In this document: positions 47,247 through 55,284 of the stretch, one piece after another | Position numbering within the stretch: the first letter of the stretch is position 1 | How the letters are laid out: each line of letters starts with the position of its first letter | Source: Actinoplanes ianthinogenes | GTDB lineage: Bacteria; Actinomycetota; Actinomycetes; Mycobacteriales; Micromonosporaceae | Direction of reading: 5' to 3' | NCBI RefSeq assembly: GCF_018324205.1 | Contig: NZ_AP023356.1 | Location: forward strand, 9,120,501 to 9,184,500 | DNA: 64,000 nt | Translations under genes and position numbers: made by a program | Notes under the pieces: generated by a model | Seen by the model: the letters and a program-made list of their open reading frames with translations, nothing else | Databases searched by the model: none | Told to the model about the DNA's origin: nothing

Positions 47247-47854
47247 GGCCTGCTCCCTTCGCTGGTGATGCCGACGTCGTCGGCGAACATGTTGACGGCC
47301 CGGTCGAGGAGTCCCGACCAGCGCGTGCCGCCCGGATCGTTGGCGATCTGGGCGTCGACCATCCCGGAGACGAGGGCGACGAACAGGTCGATGTCGTCCT
47401 GGGCGCGCACCCCGTGGCGGGCCATCCGGGCGACGAAGTCCCGCATGACCGCGACCGACGGGGCGTAGGCCTCGTCGCTCGGGGTGAAGCCGGGGATGGT
47501 GCGCAGGTTCATCAGTTGGTGCCGGGCCGGGAAGGCGACCGCGAAGTCGAAGAACACCCGGGCGTAGAAGCGCATCGCCGCGCGACTGGTGTCCGGCTCG
47601 CCGGCCAGCAGGGCCGCGGAATGCTCCCGGTACTGCGTCCAGGCGTCGCCGAACATCGCGTCGTAGATGGCGTTCTTGGACGCGAAGTGCGTGTACAGCG
47701 ACGGCGGTCGCATCCCGACCGCGTCCGCGACGTCCCGCAACGTCACCTGGGCCAGTCCCTTGTCCCGGGCGATCTGCCAGGCGGCGTCGATGATCTCCCG
47801 CCGCGTTGCCGCACGGCGTTCGGCGATCCTATCGCGCCTAGGTTCTCCTAACAT
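47243..47854 (-). CDS. TetR family transcriptional regulator
   Basis: 203 aa. N-terminal HTH: IIDAAWQIARDKGLAQVTLR and VADAVGMRPPSLYTHFASKN. C-terminal ligand domain (TetR_C type). Its ATG lies inside the LysR 3' end and inside a 19-bp palindrome, arguing for autoregulation. Operon with the 46473 enzyme. Confidence 0.87.
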   Translation of the reverse strand: MLGEPRRDRIAERRAATRREIIDAAWQIARDKGLAQVTLRDVADAVGMRPPSLYTHFASKNAIYDAMFGDAWTQYREHSAALLAGEPDTSRAAMRFYARVFFDFAVAFPARHQLMNLRTIPGFTPSDEAYAPSVAVMRDFVARMARHGVRAQDDIDLFVALVSGMVDAQIANDPGGTRWSGLLDRAVNMFADDVGITSEGSRP

Positions 47855-48758
47855 GATTAGGAGTATTCGCCCGCTCGTCGAGCCGGGTCAAGTACCCGCT
47901 GGTGGCGGCCACTTCCGTGGCGGCGCGGACGAAGGCGGCCACGGCCGGCGAGTGCGAGTCCTGCGGCCAGGCGACGGCGAGTGTCGACGGTTTCAGGTCG
48001 CGTACCGGCCGGTACGCGATGCCGGGCCGCCGCTGCCGGCGGATCAGCGACAGGGGCGGGAACCAGACGATCGCCCCCAGCTCGATCAGGTTGAAGATCT
48101 GCGCCAGGTCGTGGCACGGCGGCCGCTCGGCCTCCGGCGGACGCGGTCCCCCCTCGTCGTCGGCGGCCACGCCGTCCGGCAGCACCCGCCCCGCCAGGTC
48201 GGCCAGGACCAGCTCGTCACGGGCGGCGAGCGGGTCGTCGGCCGCGAGCGCCACCAGCCGCGGCTCGGTGAGCAGCGCCTCGACGTCCAGGCCGCGCTCG
48301 TCGAAGGGCATCGGCAGCATCGCCACGTCCGCGCGGCCGTCCCACAGCGCCGGCACCTGCTCGCCGCGCCCACCCATCAGCAGCTCCACGGGCATGGCCG
48401 CCGGGTCCCGCTGGTACTCGGCGAGCATCCGGGGCAGCAGCCCGGCGTCGTAGTCGGGCTTGAGGGCGAGCCGTAACGCGGGCGCCGGCCGCCCGGCGTT
48501 GCGGGCCCGCCGGTCCGCCGCGGCGACCGCGTCCAGCGCGGTCCGGGCGTCGCGCAGCAGCACCCGCCCGGCCGCGGTCAGCGAGACCTGACGGGTGGTC
48601 CGCTCCAGCAGCCGCACGCCCAGCTGCCGCTCCAGCTCCCGGATCGCCCGCGACAGCGGCGGCTGCGCCATGCCGAGCCGCTCGGCCGCCCGTCCGAAGT
48701 GCAGCTCCTCGGCGACCGCCACGAAGTACCGCAGTTGCCGGACCTCCAGGTCACTCAT
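47838..48758 (-). CDS. LysR-type transcriptional regulator
   Basis: 306 aa. N-terminal HTH (LRYFVAVAEELHFGRAAERL, PPLSRAIRELERQLGVRLL) and effector domain (RLALKPDYDAGLLPRMLAEY). Overlaps the downstream TetR gene by 17 nt. Divergent from the NmrA-like gene at 48828, a typical LysR/target pair. Confidence 0.88.
   Translation of the reverse strand: MSDLEVRQLRYFVAVAEELHFGRAAERLGMAQPPLSRAIRELERQLGVRLLERTTRQVSLTAAGRVLLRDARTALDAVAAADRRARNAGRPAPALRLALKPDYDAGLLPRMLAEYQRDPAAMPVELLMGGRGEQVPALWDGRADVAMLPMPFDERGLDVEALLTEPRLVALAADDPLAARDELVLADLAGRVLPDGVAADDEGGPRPPEAERPPCHDLAQIFNLIELGAIVWFPPLSLIRRQRRPGIAYRPVRDLKPSTLAVAWPQDSHSPAVAAFVRAATEVAATSGYLTRLDERANTPNHVRRT
47845..47863. promoter_or_regulatory. TetR operator over the start codon
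   Basis: CTCCTAA-CATGA-TTAGGAG, a perfect 7-bp arm inverted repeat whose centre is the TetR start codon (complement CAT at 47852-47854). A repressor bound here would block transcription of a leaderless message. Confidence 0.65.
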
Positions 48759-48827
48759 ACCGCCACGGTATCAATGGCGACCGGATCGGTCCTTCAGTCC
48801 ACCGCCGAGCCGGCGTTGACTACCCGC

Positions 48828-49706
48828 ATGTTCGTAGTGACTGCACCCACCGGAAACATCGGCAGCCAGGTCGTCCAGAACCTCCTCGACCGGGACGTGC
48901 CGGTCCGGGTCGTCGCCCGTGACCCGTCGCGGTTGCCCGGCTCAACGCGTACGAAAGTCGATGTCGTCACCGGATCGCACAGCGATCCGGCAGTGATCGA
49001 CGAAGCCTGTGCCGGCGCCGAAGGCGTGTTCTGGCTCGTCCCGCCGCAGCACCAGGTCACCGACCTGCTGCGGTATTACCTGGACTTCACGCGGCCCGCC
49101 GCCGGCGCGTTCGTCAAGCACGGCGTCGCCCGGGTGGTCGGCGTCTCGGCGCTCGGCCGCGGCACGCCCTGGGAACGGGACGCCGGGCACGTCACCGCCG
49201 TGCTGGCCATGGACGACCTGATCGCCGCCACCGGTGTGCCCTACCGGGCGCTGGCCAATCCGTCGTTCATGGAGAACACCCTCGCGCAGCTCCCGTCGAT
49301 CACCGGGGCGGGCGTCATCTCGTCACCGGAGGCGCCGGACCGGCGGATGCCGATCTGCGCCACCGCCGACATCGCCGCGGTCGCCACCCGGCTGCTGCTC
49401 GACGACGGCTGGACCGGGCACGGCGAGGTGCCGGTCCTCGGGCCCGAGGACCTCTCCGGCGACGACCGGGCCCGGATCATCAGCGAGGTGCTGGGCCTGC
49501 CGGTCCGTTACCGGCAGACCCCCGCCGACGAGTTCGAGGCGACCCTGCGCAGCCACGGCATGTCCGAGGAGGTGGCCCGGAACATGCGGCAGATGATGCT
49601 CGCCAAGGACGCCGGCCTGGACAACGGCGTGGTCCGGACGCCGGAGTTCAGCACGCCCACCACCTTCCGGGAGTGGTGCGAGAAGGCGCTCTACCGCTTC
49701 CAGTGA
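48828..49706 (+). CDS. NmrA-like NAD(P)-binding oxidoreductase
   Basis: 292 aa. N-terminal Rossmann motif MFVVTAPTGNIGSQVVQNLL, then VRVVARDPSRLPGS, VVGVSALGRGTPW and PNPSFMEN-type segment ANPSFMENTL, typical of NmrA/quinone-reductase (QOR2)-like atypical SDRs. Divergent from the LysR, its probable activator. Confidence 0.83.
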   Translation: MFVVTAPTGNIGSQVVQNLLDRDVPVRVVARDPSRLPGSTRTKVDVVTGSHSDPAVIDEACAGAEGVFWLVPPQHQVTDLLRYYLDFTRPAAGAFVKHGVARVVGVSALGRGTPWERDAGHVTAVLAMDDLIAATGVPYRALANPSFMENTLAQLPSITGAGVISSPEAPDRRMPICATADIAAVATRLLLDDGWTGHGEVPVLGPEDLSGDDRARIISEVLGLPVRYRQTPADEFEATLRSHGMSEEVARNMRQMMLAKDAGLDNGVVRTPEFSTPTTFREWCEKALYRFQ

Positions 49707-49843
49707 CCGCCGTGCTCGGAGCACAGGCTGCCGGTCGACCGGCAGGTGGAGCAGGTCAGCCGGTCACCGAGCAGGCTGGTCGCGGTCTGGCCCTTGCAGT
49801 CCGGGCAGGTGTGGACGGGCTTGAAGCACTTCTCGCATTTCAT
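49691..49843 (-). CDS. Small zinc-ribbon protein, ~50 aa
   Basis: From ATG 49843 (GGGAGG upstream): four CxxC-type pairs, KCEKCFKPVHTCPDCKGQTA and LTCSTCRSTGSLCSEHGGHW. DnaJ-type zinc-binding pattern. The longer frame to 49930 adds a non-conserved N-terminus. Overlaps the 3' end of the NmrA gene. Function unknown. Confidence 0.6.
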   Translation of the reverse strand: MKCEKCFKPVHTCPDCKGQTATSLLGDRLTCSTCRSTGSLCSEHGGHWKR

Positions 49844-49970
49844 CGCGGCCTCCCAGAGGACGTCTCGGCGAAGGATCTGCCCTGGATCCTCGGCGCGGGA
49901 AACCCGGAATGCATCGGCTGACCGGCGCAAATGGGTGGCGTGTCACCCGGCGGATGACGAGACTACGGCG

Positions 49971-50198
49971 ATGGCCGGTACACCTGAGGGATTCACCTAT
50001 CGTCTCCGCAAGAACGGGGACGTGGAACTGCTGCACCACAACCGCCCGGCCGGGGTGCTGCGCGGCGCCGCGGCCGCGCGGTTCCTGGTCGACGTCGAGA
50101 ACAGCGATCCGCAGGAACTGATGGCCCGCCTGACCGGCAACTACCGGCACGGCAACGAACGCACCGCCAAGAACCATCCCCGCAACCGTGGCCGTTAG
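49971..50198 (+). CDS. Small conserved protein, 75 aa
   Basis: 75 aa: FTYRLRKNGDVELLHHNRPA then GVLRGAAAARFLVDVENSDP with a basic tail. Looks like a short actinobacterial conserved protein of unknown function. Convergent with the MarR gene, 4-nt overlap. Confidence 0.6.
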   Translation: MAGTPEGFTYRLRKNGDVELLHHNRPAGVLRGAAAARFLVDVENSDPQELMARLTGNYRHGNERTAKNHPRNRGR

Positions 50199-50605
50199 GC
50201 GGCCCGCGCCTTTTCCAGCAGGGTGAACAGGTCCGCCTGTTCCCGCGGGCTCAGCCGGCCGACGGTCTCGGCCAGCACCTCGTCGACGATGCCCGATCCG
50301 GCCTCGTAGGCGGCGACACCGTCGGCGGTCAGGGCGTGCCGGACCGCCCGGCCGGCGCCCTCCACCCGCTCCAGCAGCCCGCGCTCGATCATGCGCTTGG
50401 CCAGCTCACCCATCGACTGGTCGGTCTGGAACGTCAACTCCGCGAGGGTGTGCAGGGACGCGTCCGGGGTGCGGTGCACGTGCCGGAGCACGTCCCACTG
50501 CACCAGGGACAGCCCGGCGCGCGCCGACAGTCGGCGGTTGCTCTCCCGGTGGTGGACCCACTGCAACCGCTTGACCGCCAGACCTACGTCCTGATGAGAA
50601 GGCAT
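50195..50605 (-). CDS. MarR family transcriptional regulator
   Basis: 136 aa. MarR fold: LSLVQWDVLRHVHRTPDASL, LAELTFQTDQSMGELAKRMI, wing GLLERVEGAGRAVRHALT. Divergent from the alpha/beta hydrolase, with a long palindrome between them. Probably represses both. Confidence 0.87.
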   Translation of the reverse strand: MPSHQDVGLAVKRLQWVHHRESNRRLSARAGLSLVQWDVLRHVHRTPDASLHTLAELTFQTDQSMGELAKRMIERGLLERVEGAGRAVRHALTADGVAAYEAGSGIVDEVLAETVGRLSPREQADLFTLLEKARAA

Positions 50606-50619
50606 GCCGAGAGCATAGC

Positions 50620-50661
50620 AAGGTTGCTTATATAAGGAACCTGATCTAAGGTTCCTTATAT
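50620..50661. promoter_or_regulatory. MarR operator: 32-bp inverted repeat with an overlapping third half-site
   Basis: ATATAAGGAACCT (50630-50642), a 6-nt spacer, then its complement (50649-50661) form a perfect 13-bp arm palindrome. A further half-site, GGTTGCTTAT, at 50622 gives a second overlapping palindrome with one mismatch. It covers the hydrolase ATG at 50660. Confidence 0.75.
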
Positions 50662-51370
50662 GGATATCGCCTTCACTGAATACGACCGTGGCCGTACGTT
50701 CCTGCTCCTGCACGGCGGCGCGGGCCCGGCCTCGATGACCGGATTCGCCGGCCTGCTCGCGGAGCGCACCCGGTCCCGCGTCCTGGTGCCGACCCACCCC
50801 GGCTTCGCCGGCACCGTTCGCCCCGGCACCCTGGCGAGCACCCGTGACCTGGCCGCCGCCTACGTCGAGTGGCTCGACCGGCTCGACCTGTCCCGCGTCA
50901 CCGTCGTCGGCAACTCGTTCGGCGGCTGGCTCGCCGCCGAGATCGCCCTGCTGGCCGGCCCGCGCGTCACCGGCGCGGTGATCGTCAACGGGGTCGGCAT
51001 CGAGGTCGACGGCCACCCGATCGCCCGCGTCGCCGGGCTGGCCCCGGCCGAGCTGCGGAAACTGTCCTTTCACGACGTGACGAAAGCGCCCGCCGGCCCC
51101 GGGCCCGGGCCCGACGTCGAGGCGCTGATCGCCTACGCCGGCCCGGCCATGGCCGACCCGACGCTGCTCGACCGGCTCGGCGCCCTCGACCTGCCGGTGC
51201 ACGTCATCTGGGGGGAGAGCGACGGCATCGTCGACGTCGGATACGGCAAGGCCTATGCCGCCGCCATCCCCGGATCGACCTTCACGGTGCTGCCCGAGAG
51301 CGGCCACCTGCCGCAGGTCGAGACGCCCGCCGACCTGCTGGAGGTCATCGCCGGACCGGGTCGAGCATGA
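50660..51370 (+). CDS. Alpha/beta hydrolase
   Basis: 236 aa. Oxyanion region LLLHGGAGPASMTGF, nucleophile Ser in VVGNSFGGWLAAE, Asp in HVIWGESDGIVDVG, His in LPESGHLPQVETP. Complete catalytic triad; substrate unknown. Likely a MarR target; the operator covers its start, suggesting a leaderless transcript. Confidence 0.85.
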   Translation: MDIAFTEYDRGRTFLLLHGGAGPASMTGFAGLLAERTRSRVLVPTHPGFAGTVRPGTLASTRDLAAAYVEWLDRLDLSRVTVVGNSFGGWLAAEIALLAGPRVTGAVIVNGVGIEVDGHPIARVAGLAPAELRKLSFHDVTKAPAGPGPGPDVEALIAYAGPAMADPTLLDRLGALDLPVHVIWGESDGIVDVGYGKAYAAAIPGSTFTVLPESGHLPQVETPADLLEVIAGPGRA

Positions 51371-51642
51371 GCGGGCACTGGGCACGGCAAGACCTCAGAA
51401 GCACAAGCGCTTTCGGTACGACCTGAGCGTCACGTTTCATGCTCACCTCGGGCGGCCGGCGCGTCGATATCCGGTGCGCTCCGGGCGACATCGGATGGCG
51501 GTTCCTGGTTTCACATTCCTGCTGAGTGCGGATCCGGCTGTCGCCGGCCACAATCACTGCAAGGTTGCGTCTGTGGCCGATGCATGCAGAGTTGTGGATC
51601 ATTTACTGACAATGGCGGCTCCTACCGGCTCGGGAGGGGACA

Positions 51643-52035
51643 TTGGCAACCATCGAGACCTATGCGACCGTCGTGACGAAGTCCGCCGGCAACGGCATGC
51701 ACTACGCTGCCTACCAGCTATCCCGTGCCGCGGGGCGTGACGCCCGGACGGTCAGCGACGTCCTCGCCGACGCCGACAACGACGGGCACTTCCGGGTGTA
51801 TCTCGGCCCCGAGTTGCAGTCCCAGTTCAGCCGCCTGGCGGACCTCACGGGTGAGGTCGGATATGCGGAGATCGCGCGACAGCAGTTCATGCTCGCCGAT
51901 GTCTCGGGACTCCGGAGTGCCCCGTCGAGCGCTCCGGCAGCGGTCGGTCTGCACGTGAAGTGGACTGCCGAGGAGTCCAGGGTGCTCGGTCTGCGGGATG
52001 TGGCCGGTGACAGCAGCCCTCGCATCGACCTGTGA
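51643..52035 (+). CDS. Hypothetical protein, 130 aa
   Basis: TTG 51643 preceded by GGGAGGGG. Sequence such as AAYQLSRAAGRDARTVSDVL and LSRLADLTGEVGYAEIARQQ suggests an alpha/beta soluble protein. I know no family. Bordered by IS982 remnant DNA downstream; possibly part of an accessory insertion. Confidence 0.55.
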   Translation: MATIETYATVVTKSAGNGMHYAAYQLSRAAGRDARTVSDVLADADNDGHFRVYLGPELQSQFSRLADLTGEVGYAEIARQQFMLADVSGLRSAPSSAPAAVGLHVKWTAEESRVLGLRDVAGDSSPRIDL

Positions 52036-52083
52036 CCGGTTTCGGCGAGCGGGAAGGGCGCTCGCCAACCGCCATTGGCGCTT

Positions 52084-53111
52084 TAGACGAGTAAGTCCTA
52101 TCTGAGATCAGTGGTCATACGCGATTAGTGACCTGGTCAGAGGCTGTCCGGTTGCCCGGTTGTGCCAGATCGCTGCGGTCATGGCGAGGAGGCGTTGGGC
52201 GATGCGGGCGCCGACGCCTTCGATGCTGCGGCCGCCGTGCAGTTCGAGGTCGAGCTGACCTTTAAGTGTCTCGTTGACCGATTCGATGAGCTGGCGAACG
52301 GGCTTGAGCAGGTGTTCTCCGGGGTGCGGGGTCCGGTTGCGGTATGACGGCCGTAGTAGCCGGGCTCCGCGCTCAGCCAGCCATCGGTCGAGCTCGGCGG
52401 AGACGTATCCCTTGTCCGCGATGATCAACTGTCCGGGCCGAGAAGCGAGCAGGTTGGGGTCCTCTTCCAGCGCTGCGGTCAAAACGTGCCGCTCGTCGGT
52501 CTTCGCAGTGGCCAGGGACCAGGCGATCGGCAGGCCTGCGGGCGTGCAGACCAAATGCAGGCGCAGGCCCCAGAAGAATCGGGAGTGTGAGGCGCAGTAG
52601 CCGTAGCCGGACCAGCCGGCCAGGTCAGAGCGTTTTACGGTGGGTCGGGATCGGCCGCACTCGACCGGGGTGGAGTCGGTGACCCACACGTCGTCGTGCC
52701 ACAGGCAGTGTCTGAGGCGATCAGTCGAATGGCCTTCTTGAGCAGCGGCAACGCAGCTCGGAGCCGCTTGTTGGAGCCGGACTGGTGGGGCAGGTAGGGA
52801 AACGCGCCGGGCAGGTGCCGGGGAAGAAATCGCAGCCAGCGAGCCTCGGAGCGAATCCCGAGCAGGACTTGGGCTACCGCCATGGTCAGTAGCTCAGCAT
52901 CGGACAGCTTCGGCGGCCTACCGATCCGGCGCGGTTGCCCCGAGCCAGTCGTCGATCTTCACGTGTAGTGCGGTGACAAGGGTGTTGATGTCTGTCGTCA
53001 CAAACAGATCATCGACACCCTTCTCCTGGTCACATGGGCTGTGGGAGTTGCCAGTTGTCGCCGTACAGGGGCGCGAACCCAACTGAGGATCAGTTAGGAC
53101 TTACTCGTCTA
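52084..53111. mobile_element. IS982-type insertion sequence, decayed
   Basis: Terminal inverted repeats TAGACGAGTAAGTCCTA at 52084-52100 and its complement at 53095-53111 define a 1028-bp element. The transposase gene inside is frameshifted. No target duplication could be confirmed from the flanking bases (CTT on the left, GTC on the right). It sits 57 bp beyond the end of the esterase gene. Confidence 0.8.
52108..53001 (-). pseudogene. IS982-family transposase, frameshifted
   Basis: N-terminal segment MTTDINTLVTALHVKIDDWL starts at GTG 53001, then shifts near 52930. RPPKLSDAELLTMAVAQVLL and LRAALPLLKKAIRL are in the next frame. Another shift near 52690 gives WVTDSTPVECGRSRPTVKRS, LIIADKGYVSAELDRWLAER and HNRATGQPLTRSLIAYDH. 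All family blocks are present and in order, so the decay is recent. Confidence 0.85.
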
Positions 53112-53167
53112 GTCCACCGAGTGTCCCGGCCCGGGCGGGCATCGATGGTGCCGCCCGGGCCGGGATG

Positions 53168-54132
53168 TCAGGAGAGGGGTAGTTGGTGGCGACGGAAGAA
53201 TTGCCACATCAGATCGTTGGCGCTGATCTCCTGGGTGACCGTGCCGTTGCCGTTGTCGATCGGGGTGCCGGGCCAGGTGTGGCCGCCGTTCGCGACGGTG
53301 AAGAGGCCGACTTCCGCACCACGAGCACAGTGACGGTACGACGTGAGCGTCACGTTCGTGCTCACCTCGACCGTCCGGGCCTCGCCGTGGCAGCGGTTGA
53401 GTTGTGCCCACCGCTGCTGCGCCGCCGCCACCGAGTACTGCCAGTACGGTGAGCCACCGCCCGGATAGGGGTTGGTGTAGTCCTGCCGGCCGTGGAACGT
53501 GAGCACCGGCATCGGTCGCGACGGCCGGCACGACGCCGGATCGACGCGTGTCGGGTCGAGTGGGTCCGGGCGTCCGGCGCGCAGGCCGGCGACCGGGGCG
53601 ATCGCGGCGAGCAGGTCGGCCCGGTGGCACGCGAGCGCCGAGATCATCCGGCCGCCGCCGGAGTATCCGGTGCCGTAGACGCGGCGGGGATCGCCGCACA
53701 GCGACCGGACCGCCGTGGCGATCACCTGGCTGAGGAAGGCGACGTCGTCGCGGGCGTCGGCCGGAGGAGTGCCGACGCCGGGAACGTTCCAGGCGAAGCC
53801 CGCGGCGGCCGGGATGGTGCCGCTGGGCGCCACGACCAGGAAGCGGCCCGCGTCGGCGGCGGGCGCCAGGTTGCTGTAGTGCAGCTGGTTGCTGCCGGTG
53901 CTCTGCGTGCCGTGCAGGTTGACGACGATCGGCAGCCGGGTGGTGGCCCGCGCGCCGGCCGGGACGTAGACGGTCACCGGGTAGTCCGTGCCGCCGAAGG
54001 GACGGTGAGCGTCTGCTCGCCCGGGGTGGCCGAGCGGCGGCAGGAGGCGGAACCGGGGCTCGCCGCGGCCGGGGCGGCGGAGAGGAGAGACAGGGAAACG
54101 GCTGTCATGACGTACGCGAAAAGTCTTTGCAT
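53168..54132 (-). pseudogene. CE1-like secreted esterase, frameshifted
   Basis: From ATG 54132 a Sec signal (MQRLFAYVMTAVSLSLLSAA) leads into GEQTLTVP, after which a 1-nt shift near 54000 moves the frame. The rest (GGTDYPVTVYVPAG to the end) is an intact PHB-depolymerase/LpqC-like (CE1) catalytic domain: VVNLHGTQSTGSNQLHYS, nucleophile GYSGGGRM, FHGRQD, His in NGGHTWPG. Inserting one C would restore the gene. In the mannan context, acetyl-mannan deacetylation is plausible. It starts 63 nt after GH26. Confidence 0.8.
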
Positions 54133-54195
54133 CGGTGCCTTTCATGGGGTGGTGGCCGCCCGCTCGTGGGCGGACGGCCACCACGGAAGGGCCGG

Positions 54196-55191
54196 TCAGA
54201 AGTGGACTTCGCCCTGGTTGAGGACGCGGGGGAGGAAGTAGGCCGTCTGGATCTCGGCGTTGGTGTTGTTGCCGCGCAGCTGCTCGGACCAAATCATGAA
54301 GTAGGTCCACTTCGGCTGGCTGCTGAGCAGGGACGCGGTCGGGACCTTGCCCATCTCGGCGATCGCGATCGGCTTGCCCGCGGCGATCGACTGGATCTGC
54401 GAGTAGTCCGACGACGACGGGTAGCTCTTGTACCAGGCGTCGAGCGTGACCACGTCGACGTAGTTGCTGCCCGGGTAGTACTGCGACCAGTTGGCGGTCG
54501 GGTTGTCCTGGACGTTCCACACCCAGATCAGGTTGTCCAGGCCCTGGGAGTCGAAGTAGTCCTTCATCTGCTGGTAGATCTTGGCGGAGCCGTTGGCGCC
54601 CGGCCGGTGACCCCACCAGTTCCAGCTCTCGTTCATCTCGTGGAACGGCCGCCAGAGCACCGGGACGCCGGCGTCCTTCAACTGCTTCAGATACGGTACG
54701 ACCGCGGCCATCCGGCTGCGCCACGTCTGGTTGAGCGCGGTGCCGCCGGTGACGATCTGCTGGAACTGCGCGTCGGTGATGCTGGTCTTGACGCCGCCGT
54801 CGAAGTTGCAGGTCGCGCCGACGGTGGGGGAGCAGGCGTGCCAGGTGAGGGCGACCAGTGAGCCGTTCGCCCACTCGGTCTTGGCCTGGTTGATCACGCT
54901 CTGCCGGTTGGCGATGTCGGTGCTGGTGAACATCATGTCGCCACCCCAGAGGCCCGGCCACTGGCCGGTGATGTCGTGCACCTGCTGGGTGTACTGGCCG
55001 GGCTGGCTGGCCGGCTCCTTGTTGTGCTGCCCGGAGACGATCGACGTGCCGGTGATCGACTTCAGGTAGTTGACGACGGTGGACTTGGGGGTGGCCGCGA
55101 AGGCTTCCGCCTGGGACGCGTTGTGGACCATGCCGGCGGTGATCAGTGCCAGCGTGGCCCCGACAGCCCAGACGGGCCGGGGGATCTTCAT
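54196..55191 (-). CDS. Secreted GH26 endo-beta-mannanase
   Basis: 331 aa with signal peptide (WAVGATLALITAGMVHNASQ). GH26 barrel: GGDMMFTSTDIANRQSVI, acid/base E185 in LWRPFHEMNESWNWWGH, nucleophile E279 in PIAIAEMGKVP, and aromatic -1 site residues WVWNVQD. Single-domain, secreted, hydrolyses internal beta-1,4-mannosidic bonds. Behind a copy of the ABC-operon promoter. Followed by the esterase. Confidence 0.93.
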   Translation of the reverse strand: MKIPRPVWAVGATLALITAGMVHNASQAEAFAATPKSTVVNYLKSITGTSIVSGQHNKEPASQPGQYTQQVHDITGQWPGLWGGDMMFTSTDIANRQSVINQAKTEWANGSLVALTWHACSPTVGATCNFDGGVKTSITDAQFQQIVTGGTALNQTWRSRMAAVVPYLKQLKDAGVPVLWRPFHEMNESWNWWGHRPGANGSAKIYQQMKDYFDSQGLDNLIWVWNVQDNPTANWSQYYPGSNYVDVVTLDAWYKSYPSSSDYSQIQSIAAGKPIAIAEMGKVPTASLLSSQPKWTYFMIWSEQLRGNNTNAEIQTAYFLPRVLNQGEVHF

Positions 55192-55233
55192 GTGGAACCT
55201 CCGTTGGGGACGGACTTCCTCGGTGCGCGGCCC

Positions 55234-55284
55234 AGCATGCGACCCGTGTTACCACCATGTCAAGATTAGATTATTAATTTAATC
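55234..55284 (-). promoter_or_regulatory. GH26 operator and promoter (copy 2 of mannan promoter)
   Basis: Palindrome at 55264-55284 (GATTAGATTA-T-TAATTTAATC, one mismatch) abuts -35 TTGACA (complement at 55258-55263). An 18-nt spacer leads to CATGCT (complement at 55234-55239) then GGGC. 27 bp (55255-55281) are identical to the promoter of the ABC operon. The operator ends inside the AKR stop codon. Confidence 0.85.

Noticed and set aside
53168..55258. One long minus-strand frame joining GH26 and the esterase
   Set aside because: GH26 has its own frame and signal peptide; the long frame is a shadow for the GH26 part and joins the esterase catalytic region only by chance and the frameshift.
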